Shown here: positions 27,073-35,516 of the stretch, piece after piece
Position numbering within the stretch: the first letter of the stretch is position 1
How the letters are laid out: every line of letters begins with the position of its first letter
Origin: Mycolicibacterium bacteremicum
GTDB taxonomy: Bacteria > Actinomycetota > Actinomycetes > Mycobacteriales > Mycobacteriaceae
NCBI RefSeq assembly: GCF_002086115.1
Contig: NZ_MVHJ01000003.1
Location: 124,001 to 188,000, forward strand
Direction of reading: 5' to 3'
DNA: 64,000 nucleotides
Program-made: the position numbers and the translations under genes
Notes under the pieces: model-generated
What the model saw: only the letters and a program-made list of their open reading frames with translations
Told to the model about the DNA's origin: nothing
The model's database searches: none

Positions 27073-27633
27073 TCAGTAGCACCGGCGCAGACCACCGGGC
27101 TCGCAGTACAGCGGGTACTTCTGCACCGGGATCGGCAGCGGTTCCTTGAACGCGAGGGTGAACGGTTTGACGTCGATGGTCGCCGGCAGGCCGCACACCT
27201 GATTGTGCGCGATGCTGCGGGTCCCGCTCATGGTCCTGGTGTCGAACTTGAAGGTCTCGTAGATCGGTGCGGTGTCGCCGTTCGGGCAGGTCAGCCCGTC
27301 CATCGAGTTGACGTTGTAGACCCACTGCCCGCCGGTGAGCTTGGCGTCGCCGCCCTTCGCCACGCCGGTCGGGGTGGAGGCGACGTGCAGGATGCACGCG
27401 ACCGGATCGCGGATCTCGACGCGCAGGTCGCCGACGACCGGCACGCAGATCGGGTAGATCGACCAGTTGGCGTCGGGCAAACCGTCCTGCCGGTAGGTGT
27501 AGTTGCCCTCCAGCACCTGCTGCTGGGGATTGGCCTGCGCCGGCGCCGCGACCCCGATCATCCCGGCGACGAGCAGCACGACACTGAACAACCCGCGAAG
27601 TGTGTTCACACGACGCAGTATTGCAGGGCGCAT
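27073..27633 (-). CDS. Secreted protein of unknown function
   Basis: A 186-residue exported protein with an N-terminal signal sequence (hydrophobic core LFSVVLLVAGMIGVAAPAQA, cleavage after AQA). The mature part is small, beta-rich, with six cysteines that could form three disulfides, including the C-terminal YCEPGGLRRCY. It resembles mycobacterial secreted proteins without assigned function. GTG 27609 is an alternative start nine codons in and would shorten the n-region. It lies 10 nt beyond the start of the dehydrogenase gene on the same strand, so it heads the 27633-to-24439 operon. Confidence 0.7.
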   Translation of the reverse strand: MRPAILRRVNTLRGLFSVVLLVAGMIGVAAPAQANPQQQVLEGNYTYRQDGLPDANWSIYPICVPVVGDLRVEIRDPVACILHVASTPTGVAKGGDAKLTGGQWVYNVNSMDGLTCPNGDTAPIYETFKFDTRTMSGTRSIAHNQVCGLPATIDVKPFTLAFKEPLPIPVQKYPLYCEPGGLRRCY

Positions 27634-27672
27634 CTGGCACGTCCGGCGTTTGCCCCGTGAGAGGGTGCCGGT

Positions 27673-28413
27673 ATGACCTCACTGGACGGAAAAGTCGCAT
27701 TGATCACCGGGGCGTCGGCCGGACTCGGCGCCGCCACGGCCAAGCTGTTCGCCGAACGCGGGGCCAGCGTGTACGGCGTGGCCAGGGACGCCGACCGGAT
27801 GGCCGAGGTGTTCGCAAATGTGCCCGGTGGGCGGTACGGCTCCTATGACATCGCCTCGGCCGAGGCGTGCGCGCAGGCGGTGGCCGACTGCGTCGCGGCC
27901 TTCGGGCGCGTCGACGTGTTGGCCAATGTGGCGGGGTTCCACCAGATGCGCCGCACCTCCTCGGTGACCGACGCGGACTGGGATCTCGACCTCGCGGTGA
28001 ACCTCAACGGCCCGTTCTACCTCAGCCGCGCCGCGCTGCCGCATCTGCTGGCCGCCGGCGGCAACATCGTCAACGTCGCCTCGGTCGCCGGCGTGGAGGG
28101 CGAGGTGTACTCCGCGGGGTACTGCGCCGCCAAGCACGGCCTGATCGGCCTGACCCGCGCGCTGGCCGTCGAATTCACCAAGGAGAAGCTGCGCGTCAAT
28201 GCGGTCTGTCCCGGCGGCATGCTCACCGCGCAGGTGACCGAGTTCGCCGCGCCCGAGGATGCCGATTGGGAGCTGATCATGCGTATCGCCGCGCCGCGCG
28301 GAATGATGGATCCGGTCGACGTCGCCAAGACCATCGCCTTCCTGGCCAGTGACGACGCCGCCGCAATCCACGGCGCGGTGTACCGCGTCGACAACGGGAA
28401 GGGCGCCGACTGA
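27673..28413 (+). CDS. Short-chain dehydrogenase/reductase
   Basis: A 246-residue classical SDR. The cofactor motif TGASAGLG is near residue 13, NVAG takes the place of NNAG, the catalytic Tyr/Lys are in YCAAKHG, and the Ser lies in NVASVAG. The C-terminal GAVYRVDNGKGAD is typical. Substrate unknown. Its stop shares a base with the start of the cysteine-ladder gene (TGATG), so the two are co-translated. It is divergent from the secreted-protein gene 39 nt away. Confidence 0.85.
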   Translation: MTSLDGKVALITGASAGLGAATAKLFAERGASVYGVARDADRMAEVFANVPGGRYGSYDIASAEACAQAVADCVAAFGRVDVLANVAGFHQMRRTSSVTDADWDLDLAVNLNGPFYLSRAALPHLLAAGGNIVNVASVAGVEGEVYSAGYCAAKHGLIGLTRALAVEFTKEKLRVNAVCPGGMLTAQVTEFAAPEDADWELIMRIAAPRGMMDPVDVAKTIAFLASDDAAAIHGAVYRVDNGKGAD

Positions 28414-28820
28414 TGACCGAAATCGTCCCGGAGACGGACACTGTCGGCACCGTGGGCAGTGCCGAGGTGCAGGGGTCCATCGGCACGGTCGGCAGCGCCG
28501 CGGTGGCCGGGTCCATCGGCACCGTCGGCAGCGCCGGGGTTGCCGGGTCCATCGCCACCGTCAACAGTGCCGGGGTGGCCGGGTCGATCGCGACGGGCGG
28601 CAGCGCCGGGGTGGCGGGCGGGTTCGCCGTCGTCGGCACGGCGTTCTCGGTGTTGTGCGCGGCACTGGTCGGGTGCGTGGCGTGCATCGCGTGCGTGGCC
28701 TGCCGCAAGTGCGCGGCCTGTGTGGCGTGCGCGGGGTGCACCGACTGTGTCGGCTGCATCGGCTGCGTGAACTGCTCGGGCCTGCGCGGGGCGGTCGGTC
28801 TGAGCAACGTGCACGCCTGA
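28413..28820 (+). CDS. Novel repeat protein with a period-3 cysteine ladder
   Basis: A 135-residue protein I do not recognise. Residues 13-72 are five tandem 12-residue repeats (consensus TVGSAGVAGSIG). After a short hydrophobic stretch (about 70-96, VVGTAFSVLCAALVG), cysteine occurs at every third position from 88 to 121 (12 cysteines, CVACIACVACRKCAACVACA and on), plus Cys82. Between the cysteines are mostly Ala/Val/Gly/Ile, with only one Arg-Lys pair and one Asp. There is no standard signal peptide. The regularity suggests a repetitive beta-solenoid or a metal/thiol array rather than a classical zinc finger; the hydrophobic stretch may insert in membrane. Translationally coupled to the SDR upstream. 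Confidence 0.8.
   Translation: MTEIVPETDTVGTVGSAEVQGSIGTVGSAAVAGSIGTVGSAGVAGSIATVNSAGVAGSIATGGSAGVAGGFAVVGTAFSVLCAALVGCVACIACVACRKCAACVACAGCTDCVGCIGCVNCSGLRGAVGLSNVHA
28449..28628 (+). repeat. Five 36-bp tandem repeats
   Basis: The five 12-residue repeats are encoded by five 36-bp units with high nucleotide similarity (recurring GTCGGCAGCGCC and GCCGGGTCCATC). The fourth and fifth units are most diverged. Copy number may vary among strains through slippage or recombination. Confidence 0.8.
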
Positions 28821-28836
28821 CTTCACGCGCGGTGGA

Positions 28837-30645
28837 TCAGAGCCGGCGGCGACGTCCCAACAGTGCGGCGCCACCGACCGCGCCCAGGCTGAGCACCGCG
28901 CACGCGACCGCAGCGGTGATCAGCAGCGTCTGGTTGTCACTGCCCGCGGCCGGTGCTTCCTCGGCGGCCAGCCGCAGCCGGTAGTCACCGGGCAACGGGC
29001 CCTCGCGCGGCTCGTCCAGGCCCGGGTACTGCTGGGTCCGGTGCACCTCGAACATCCGCTCGCCACCGGCGCTCTGCTTCCACACACCCCAGGCCGGTGT
29101 CGCGCCGTCGAGCAGCACGCGCCGTTCGCCGTAGCGGGCGTCATCGCCGATGTCGACGATGCGTTGCACCCGGAACGGCTCGTACACCGCATCCGAGTAG
29201 CGCACCTGCACCGGGACGTTGTCGTAGCGGAACAGCGGCGGCGGGGGCGGCGGCGCGATCGCACCGATCGTCGGGATGAACCCACCCCCGAAGAAGCTGC
29301 CGACGGCCACGCCGACCGCGGTGCTGACGGCGGTGTTGACGGCGTTGAGCACCACCGCGGTGAAGCTGTAGGCCGCCAGATCGGCGACGTACATGACCAT
29401 CCGCTGCAGCGGCGGGATCGTCACCACGCGCGGCCGGTTCTGGTACTCGTAGACGATCCGCACCGGGTCGCGGTACGGGTTGACGATCATCGGCCGGTAG
29501 AACTCGTCGTACTGCACCCAGTCCGGGCTCCACTGCCGGACCCGGCGGTCGAAGTCGCGCTGCTCATCGCGCAGCTCACGCTGATCCTCGCGGAGCTGAC
29601 GCTGGTCCTCGCGGAGTTCGCGCTGATCCTCCCGCAGCTCGCGGCGCTCCTGTGCCAGCCGGTCACGCTCGTCGTCGAGACCGATCAGCGAGGACAGCTG
29701 GGCCAGCTCGGCGACCTCGGCGGGTGCCGGGTTGACCTCGACCGGTGCGGCCTTGCTGGCCAGCACCACATCGTCTTCCGGCGCCTGGAGCACCTCGGGC
29801 TTGAGCGTCTCGATGACGCGGGCGACGGGCTCGACCTCGGAGGGCTGCTCGCTCTCGGTCTCGGTCGCGTCGGGGCTCGACGAGGTGTCCGTCGTCTCAT
29901 CGGCCGGAGTCTCATCGGCCGGAGTCTCATCGGCCGGAGCCGCACTCGACGGTGCCGCACTCGACGGTGCCGCACTGGACGGGGCCTCGGCGGGGTCGGT
30001 GGGTCCGGCCGCGGTCGACGGGGCCTCGGTGGTACGCGGGGAACTGGGGGCGGTGGTGGTCCGCTCCGTCGTGGCAGCTCGCGGCGCCGTCTCTTCGGCC
30101 GCGGGTGCAGGCTTCTCGGCGTCGGCGTCGGCGTCGCGTTCGGCGGGCGGGGTGGCCTGCGTGGTCGTCACCTGCGTGCTCGGCCGGGTAGTGGTCGGCG
30201 CGGGCGCCGGCTTGGGCTGCGGGGCAACCGGTTCCGGCGCCGCAGTCTCAGGTTCGGCCTCGCGTTCGGGTGCGACGGTCGGCGGCGCGTTGCGCGTCGG
30301 TGCCGGCGCGGCGGTCGGCTCGGGAGCCTGCGTCTGCACCGGCGCCTGGGTCTGCACCGGGACCGGTGCGGCGGTCGGCTGCGGTACGGCCGTGACGGGC
30401 GGGGCCTGCGCCGGTGCCTCTGCGGGGGCGGCCGGCTCCTCATAGGACTCGCGGGACCCGCCTCCGCCGCCGGACCCGTCGCCGCCGCCGCCCGGGGGCG
30501 CCTCGACGACGGTGGTCTCCACGACATCGGGTTCGGCCATCGCGGGCGCGACGCCCACGGTCATCGCGGTCAGCGACAGCACCACCGTGGAGGCCACCCC
30601 GGCCACCAGGCTGCGTCGCAAGAACTCGTCACGTGCGGCACTCAT
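28837..30645 (-). CDS. Exported Pro/Ala-rich coiled-coil surface protein with C-terminal anchor
   Basis: The 602-residue protein has a signal peptide ending at VAPAMA (about residue 37), then a long disordered region (38 to about 310) rich in Pro, Ala, Thr, Glu. A charged coiled coil of 7-residue repeats (RELREDQ) lies at about 332-366. A structured segment (WSPDWVQYDEF, later VRIVYEYQNRPRVV) follows, with a Gly/Ala-rich hydrophobic stretch at about 420-465. The C-terminus has a membrane helix (about 573-595) and a basic RRRRL tail, like a wall-anchored protein without an LPxTG motif. RBS GAGGAG lies 10 nt before ATG 30645. Function unknown; a cell-envelope spacer or anchor is plausible. Confidence 0.78.
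   Translation of the reverse strand: MSAARDEFLRRSLVAGVASTVVLSLTAMTVGVAPAMAEPDVVETTVVEAPPGGGGDGSGGGGGSRESYEEPAAPAEAPAQAPPVTAVPQPTAAPVPVQTQAPVQTQAPEPTAAPAPTRNAPPTVAPEREAEPETAAPEPVAPQPKPAPAPTTTRPSTQVTTTQATPPAERDADADAEKPAPAAEETAPRAATTERTTTAPSSPRTTEAPSTAAGPTDPAEAPSSAAPSSAAPSSAAPADETPADETPADETTDTSSSPDATETESEQPSEVEPVARVIETLKPEVLQAPEDDVVLASKAAPVEVNPAPAEVAELAQLSSLIGLDDERDRLAQERRELREDQRELREDQRQLREDQRELRDEQRDFDRRVRQWSPDWVQYDEFYRPMIVNPYRDPVRIVYEYQNRPRVVTIPPLQRMVMYVADLAAYSFTAVVLNAVNTAVSTAVGVAVGSFFGGGFIPTIGAIAPPPPPPLFRYDNVPVQVRYSDAVYEPFRVQRIVDIGDDARYGERRVLLDGATPAWGVWKQSAGGERMFEVHRTQQYPGLDEPREGPLPGDYRLRLAAEEAPAAGSDNQTLLITAAVACAVLSLGAVGGAALLGRRRRL
29558..29641 (-). repeat. 21-bp tandem repeats encoding the coiled coil
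   Basis: Four 21-bp units, each encoding a heptad of the RELREDQ type, run in tandem. Neighbouring units differ by a few bases, so they look like recent internal expansion of the coiled-coil rod. Confidence 0.8.
29894..29983 (-). repeat. Two sets of 15-bp tandem repeats
   Basis: Three exact copies of GTCTCATCGGCCGGA (29894-29938, read on the plus strand) are followed by three near-exact copies of GCCGCACTCGACGGT (29939-29983). They encode pentapeptides of the DETPA and SSAAP types in the disordered region. Confidence 0.85.
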
Positions 30646-30965
30646 CGTGCATCGACTCCTCAGGTTCAGGAGCAGGGCAATTCTCAGCCACTACTGCGTT
30701 GCGCAGTCATCTCCCCCGACACCGGCCGAATGGCCCAGCAGCTGTCTCGCATGGTTCATCGCTGTGGGCGCCGCAGTGTTACACCCGACCTCGCCTGGGT
30801 TGCCTCCGGTGGCGATCAGCGCTGACGGACTGAACCCAGGGAGGTCCCCGGGCCCGCTGACGTGCCTGAGTTCAGCCGCACCGGCCCCCGAGCCGACCGG
30901 ACGGAAACCTCGCAGCTGATCTCGGGCCGGGGTCGACCCACCGCCGGGTCTGACACCATCGTGAG
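30646..30965. promoter_or_regulatory. 320-bp divergent intergenic region
   Basis: No gene is visible between the surface-protein and helicase starts. It holds ACTGCG-TTG-CGCAGT (30693-30707), a small perfect hairpin, and several GC-rich inverted segments, so the surface-protein transcript may carry a structured leader. On the minus strand, a GGGTGTAAC segment near 30775 and a GAACC/GACAGCT pair recall conserved parts of the c-di-AMP (ydaO) riboswitch, but I could not fold a convincing match. The helicase start has no clear Shine-Dalgarno. Confidence 0.35.
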
Positions 30966-33326
30966 GTGCCCGCCCGCGACATCGTGCTCACCGACGAGTT
31001 CCGGGATGCGATGGAATTGCTGGCCGGGGGCAGGAACCTGTTCCTGACCGGCAAGGCGGGCACCGGCAAGTCGACGCTGATCCGCCGGTTCATGTCGCAG
31101 ACCGATCGCAACGTGGTCGTCGTCGCGCCCACCGGGATCGCCGCGCTGAACGTCGGCGGCTACACCATCCACCGACTGTTCGGCTTCACGTCCACCACCA
31201 CCCTGGCCGACATCACTACCGGCCGCTATTACCCCGGACGATTCGCCCGAACGGTGCAGGGCCTGGACACCCTGATCATCGACGAGGCCTCGATGGTCCG
31301 CGCCGACCTGTTCGACAAGGTGGCCGCCGCGCTGGCCCGGTTCGGCCCCGATCCGGGCACCCCGTTCGGCGGCGTGCAGGTGGTCCTGGTCGGCGATCTG
31401 TACCAGCTGCCGCCCGTCGTCACCGAGGGCGAGGCCGCGTTCTTCACCGACCGCTATCCGACCCCGTACTTCTTCTCGGCCGACACTTTCGACCGCGACG
31501 ATTTCCCGATGGTCTCGCTGACCACGGTGTTCCGCCAGCTCGGCGACGACCGGATGACCGCCATCCTCAACGAGATCCGCGAGGGCGTGCTGCTCGGACA
31601 CGCCCTGGCCGAACTCAACGCCCGCACCGACCCGGACTTCGTGCCGCCCGACGACGAGTTCTGGCTCACCCTGGCCCCGACGAACCGGCTGGTCACCGCA
31701 CGCAACCGCCAACAGCTGGACCGGCTGGCCGGTGACGAGATCAGCCACCACGCGCGCCAGAGCGGGGACCTGAGCCTGTTCGACCCACCCGCCGACGAGA
31801 CGCTGCGTTTCAAGGTTGGCGCGCAGACCATGATGCTGACCAACGATCCGGCCGACCGCTGGGTCAACGGCACCCTGGGCAAGGTGATCGCCCAGGTACA
31901 GGGCGACGAGTCCGCGGTCGTCGTCGAGTTCACCGACGGCAGGTGTGTCGAGGTCGCGCCCTTCACCTGGGAGGCCACCCGGCCCGTCGTCGACGGCGGA
32001 TCGCTGCGGCACGAGGTGTGCGGCACCTTCACCCAGCTGCCGTTCAAGCTGGCGTGGGCCATCACCATCCACAAGAGTCAGGGCCAGACCCTGGACCGGT
32101 TGGTCGTCGACCTCACCGGCGGCATGTTCTCCCACGGCCAGCTCTATGTCGCGCTGAGCCGATGCACCTCGATGAGCGGTCTGGTGCTCAAACGCCCTGT
32201 GCTGCCGAAGGATCTGAAGACCGACCGGCGGATCGCCCGGTTCCTGCAGACCGCCGACGGCGACGACGGCGGCGCCCGCCGGTACTGCGGCATCGGCATC
32301 ATCACCGTCGGTGACGAGGGCCGGATGTCGCGGCCCCGCCCGGTCGAGCTGGCCATCGCCTTCGACGACGGCACCGCGGTGAGCACGCTGATCAACCCGC
32401 AGCGCGACCTCGCCGACGCGCGGGCCGCCCACGGCATCACCGTCGCCGACATCCTGCTGGCCCCCACCCTGGCCGAGGCCTGGTCGGTGATCGCGCCGAT
32501 GCTGACCGGCTGCACCCCGGTCGGCCCCCGCATCGACGAGGTGCTCGGCCTCATCGACTTCGAGCTCAAACGGCTCGGGCAGACCGTCGTCATGCCGTTG
32601 GGTGCCGAGCCGCCCGGCCGCACGACCGGCGCAACAGCCCTGCAGCGGGCCACCGCCGCATTGACGGTGTTCACCGAATCCGGCGTCGCGGCAACCGGTT
32701 CCACACCCTTCGGCGATCCCCCGGAGTCGCTGTCGGGGCACCTGCTCACCCGCGACCCGGCCGCGACACCGGTCTCGGCGCGGCTGCCCGCGCTCTCGGC
32801 GCTGCTCGACGTCAGTCGGCACATCGGGCCCGCCCTGCTCGGCCGGCCCGCCGGGGAGCCACCGCCGGACACCCCGTGGACCCACGCCGCCCGGCATTCG
32901 GTGGCCGCGCAGCTGCGCGCGGCGGCCGGCCGGGCGCGCCTGACCGGGCAGGCAGTGCAGCGCCTGCAGGCCGCCCAGGAACTCCTCGACGTCGAGATCG
33001 TCGATACCGCAATGCTGTCCGCGGCCGCGGGCGCCGACATCACCGCGGTGCTGGTTCCGGGCGCACGGATCTGCTTCACCGGCACCGCGTTGGACGCCGC
33101 CGGCCGCGAGGTCACCCGCGAGGAGATGATGCGCATCGCCGAGGGCGCGGGCCTGGCTCCGGTGAAGTCGGTGACCAAGACCCGCTGCGAGGTGCTGGTC
33201 TCCGCCGAGGAAGGCACGCAATCCGGCAAGGCCCGCAAGGCCCACGAGTTGGGCAAGCCGGTGTTCGCAGCCGAGGAGTTCCTGCAATGGGCCCGTCACC
33301 GCTCGTCGTTGCCGCACACGCCTTAA
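30966..33326 (+). CDS. Pif1-like DNA helicase with DnaQ-like and BRCT domains
   Basis: This 786-residue protein begins with a superfamily 1 helicase domain of the Pif1/RecD type: Walker A TGKAGTGKS (residues 28-36), VAPTGIAALN, Walker B IIDEASM (about 104), GDLYQLPP, and the C-terminal motifs ITIHKSQGQTLDRL and YVALSRC. About residues 445-535 resemble a DnaQ exonuclease fold (LINPQRDLADARAAHGIT) but lack the first Asp-x-Glu catalytic motif, so it is probably inactive. A BRCT domain closes the protein (about 695-780, ICFTGTALDAAGREVT). The combination suggests a repair or replication-fork role. GTG 30966 is chosen; a 10-nt gap leads to the permease gene. Confidence 0.85.
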   Translation: MPARDIVLTDEFRDAMELLAGGRNLFLTGKAGTGKSTLIRRFMSQTDRNVVVVAPTGIAALNVGGYTIHRLFGFTSTTTLADITTGRYYPGRFARTVQGLDTLIIDEASMVRADLFDKVAAALARFGPDPGTPFGGVQVVLVGDLYQLPPVVTEGEAAFFTDRYPTPYFFSADTFDRDDFPMVSLTTVFRQLGDDRMTAILNEIREGVLLGHALAELNARTDPDFVPPDDEFWLTLAPTNRLVTARNRQQLDRLAGDEISHHARQSGDLSLFDPPADETLRFKVGAQTMMLTNDPADRWVNGTLGKVIAQVQGDESAVVVEFTDGRCVEVAPFTWEATRPVVDGGSLRHEVCGTFTQLPFKLAWAITIHKSQGQTLDRLVVDLTGGMFSHGQLYVALSRCTSMSGLVLKRPVLPKDLKTDRRIARFLQTADGDDGGARRYCGIGIITVGDEGRMSRPRPVELAIAFDDGTAVSTLINPQRDLADARAAHGITVADILLAPTLAEAWSVIAPMLTGCTPVGPRIDEVLGLIDFELKRLGQTVVMPLGAEPPGRTTGATALQRATAALTVFTESGVAATGSTPFGDPPESLSGHLLTRDPAATPVSARLPALSALLDVSRHIGPALLGRPAGEPPPDTPWTHAARHSVAAQLRAAAGRARLTGQAVQRLQAAQELLDVEIVDTAMLSAAAGADITAVLVPGARICFTGTALDAAGREVTREEMMRIAEGAGLAPVKSVTKTRCEVLVSAEEGTQSGKARKAHELGKPVFAAEEFLQWARHRSSLPHTP

Positions 33327-33336
33327 GGTCGAAGCC

Positions 33337-34749
33337 GTGAACCGGCTGGACCGCTTCTTCGAAATCACCGCACGCGGCTCGACGATCTCCTCGGAGCTGC
33401 GCGGCGGCGTCGTCACGTTCATCGCGATGGCCTACATCATCGTGCTGAACCCCATCATCCTGTCCGGCGCGCCGGACGTCACCGGCAACCAGCTGGGCTT
33501 CACCCAGGTCTCCGCGGTCACCTCGCTGGCCGCCGGTGTGATGACCATCCTGTTCGGGGTCATCGCCCGGCTGCCGTTCGCCTTCGCCGCGGGGCTGGGC
33601 ATCAACTCGTTCTTGGCCTCCTCGGTGGTCGGCGAGCTGACCTGGGCCGAGGCGATGGGCCTGGTGGTGATCAACGGCATCATCATCGTGCTGCTGGCCG
33701 TCACCGGGTTGCGCCGACTGATCTTCGACGCGGTGCCGATCCAGCTGAAGCTGGCCATCACCGCGGGCATCGGGTTGTTCATCCTGTTCATCGGACTGGT
33801 CGACGCCGGCTTCGTCGCCTCCACCGGCGGCCCGTCACCGCCGGTCGGCCTCGGCAGCGGGGGTGCGGGATCCATCAGCAGCATCCCGACCGTGGTGTTC
33901 GTGTTCACCCTGCTGATCACCGGCATCCTGGTGGCCCGCAAGATCCGCGGGGGCATCCTGATCGGGCTGATCACCGGCACCGTCGTTGCCGTCGTCATCG
34001 AGGCGATCTGGCATCTGGGGTCGGCCACCGAGAAGCCCGGCGGCTGGGGGCTGTCGGTCCCGACGCTGAGCGGTTCGCCGTTCGCGGTGCCGGATCTGTC
34101 CCTGGTCGGCGAGTTCAGCCTCGACAGCGTCAGCCGCATCGGCATCCTGGCCGCCGTCATGCTGGTGTTCACGTTGGTGTTCACCAACTTCTTCGACGCC
34201 ATGGGCACCTTCACCGGGCTGTCCAAGCAGGCCGGGGTGTCCGACGAGAACGGCAACTTCCCCCGGCTGCAGTCCGCGCTCGTCGTCGAGGGCGCGGGTG
34301 CCGTGGTCGGCGGCGCGGCGTCCGCCTCGTCGAACACGGTGTTCATCGAATCCGGCGCCGGCATCGGCGAGGGGGCCCGCACCGGGCTGGCCAGCCTGGT
34401 CACCGGCGCGCTGTTCCTGGCCGCGATGTTCCTGACCCCACTGGCGGCGATCGTGCCCACCGAGGTCGCCGCGGCGGCGCTGGTCATCGTCGGCGCCATG
34501 ATGGCCTCCCACCTGCGCGATATCGACCTGGCTGATTTCTCCATCGCGCTCCCGGTCGTCCTCACGGTGGCGGTGATGCCGCTGAGCTACTCGATCGCCA
34601 ACGGCATCGGCGTCGGCTTCATCTCCTGGGTGATCGTGCGGACCGCGGCGGGCAAGGGCCGCGAGATCAGTCCGCTGCTGTGGATCGTGGCCGCCGGCTT
34701 CCTGCTGTACTTCGCGCGCGGCTGGATCGACTCGCTGATCGGGGCATGA
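33337..34749 (+). CDS. NCS2-family (AzgA-type) purine permease
   Basis: A 470-residue integral membrane transporter with about 12-14 helices. The N-terminal motif RGGVVTFIAMAYIIVLNP and the conserved NFFDAMGTFTGLS with VVEGAGAVVGGAASASSNTV (read as two segments) are signatures of the AzgA-like branch, which imports hypoxanthine, adenine or guanine with protons. It is 10 nt downstream of the helicase, and its stop overlaps the next start (ATGA). The exact purine cannot be stated. Confidence 0.85.
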   Translation: MNRLDRFFEITARGSTISSELRGGVVTFIAMAYIIVLNPIILSGAPDVTGNQLGFTQVSAVTSLAAGVMTILFGVIARLPFAFAAGLGINSFLASSVVGELTWAEAMGLVVINGIIIVLLAVTGLRRLIFDAVPIQLKLAITAGIGLFILFIGLVDAGFVASTGGPSPPVGLGSGGAGSISSIPTVVFVFTLLITGILVARKIRGGILIGLITGTVVAVVIEAIWHLGSATEKPGGWGLSVPTLSGSPFAVPDLSLVGEFSLDSVSRIGILAAVMLVFTLVFTNFFDAMGTFTGLSKQAGVSDENGNFPRLQSALVVEGAGAVVGGAASASSNTVFIESGAGIGEGARTGLASLVTGALFLAAMFLTPLAAIVPTEVAAAALVIVGAMMASHLRDIDLADFSIALPVVLTVAVMPLSYSIANGIGVGFISWVIVRTAAGKGREISPLLWIVAAGFLLYFARGWIDSLIGA

Positions 34750-35468
34750 CCGTCGACGCCGAGCGACCCATTCGGCGACGCCACATCATCCGACTGGCGG
34801 TACTGGCCGCCTTCCTGCTGGGGCTGTGGTACCTCATCGGCATCGAGCGGGTCATCGATCTCGACGAGATCCGCGGCGCCGTCGCCGCCACCGGACCGGC
34901 GGCTCCGCTGGTCTACGTCGTGGTGTCGGCCGTACTGGGCAGTCTGTTCGTGCCGGGTCCGCTGCTGGCGGCCGGCAGCGGCCTGCTGTTCGGCCCCCTG
35001 GTCGGTGTGTTCGTCACCCTCGGCGCCACCGTCGGCACCGCGACGATCGCCGCCATCGGCGGCCGGCGCGCCGGCCGGGAGAGCACGCGCGCGCTGCTGG
35101 GCGCCGAGCGCGCCGACCGCATCGACGCCCTGATCGCCCGCGGCGGCCTGTGGGCGGTGGTGGGCCAGCGTTTCGTACCGGGCATCTCCGACGCGGCCGC
35201 CTCCTACGCGTTCGGGGCGTTCGGGGTCCCGCTGTGGCAGATGATGATCGGCTCGTTCATCGGATCGGCGCCGCGCGCCTTCGTCTACACCGCGCTGGGC
35301 GCCTCCGTCGGTGATCTGAACTCGCCACTGGCGTATGTGGCGATCGGGGTGTGGTGCGTGACGGCGATCATCGGGGCGTTCGCCGCCCATCGCGGCCTGC
35401 GCGGCTGGCGGGCGTCCCGCACTCCGGGCACCGACAGCGGCCCGGAAGTGCGACCGGAAAACGAATGA
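34746..35468 (+). CDS. TVP38/TMEM64 (DedA-like) membrane protein
   Basis: The 240-residue protein has about six membrane helices and the SNARE-associated/VTT-type domain: VLGSLFVPGPLLAAGSGLLF, a conserved Gly/Arg segment near GRRAGRE, and QRFVPGISDAAASYAFG. Family members act in lipid scrambling or membrane homeostasis. ATG 34746 overlaps the permease stop, so they are translated together. The polar tail (TPGTDSGPEVRPENE) is cytoplasmic or disordered. Confidence 0.8.
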   Translation: MTVDAERPIRRRHIIRLAVLAAFLLGLWYLIGIERVIDLDEIRGAVAATGPAAPLVYVVVSAVLGSLFVPGPLLAAGSGLLFGPLVGVFVTLGATVGTATIAAIGGRRAGRESTRALLGAERADRIDALIARGGLWAVVGQRFVPGISDAAASYAFGAFGVPLWQMMIGSFIGSAPRAFVYTALGASVGDLNSPLAYVAIGVWCVTAIIGAFAAHRGLRGWRASRTPGTDSGPEVRPENE

Positions 35469-35516
35469 TCCGGGCCCCGATTCGCACCTTCGGCGTCTCT
35501 ACCGGATGATCGGGGC

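Noticed and set aside
29558..29650. Regular repeats resembling a CRISPR array
   Set aside because: Repeats are 21 bp without spacers and encode coiled-coil heptads in frame.
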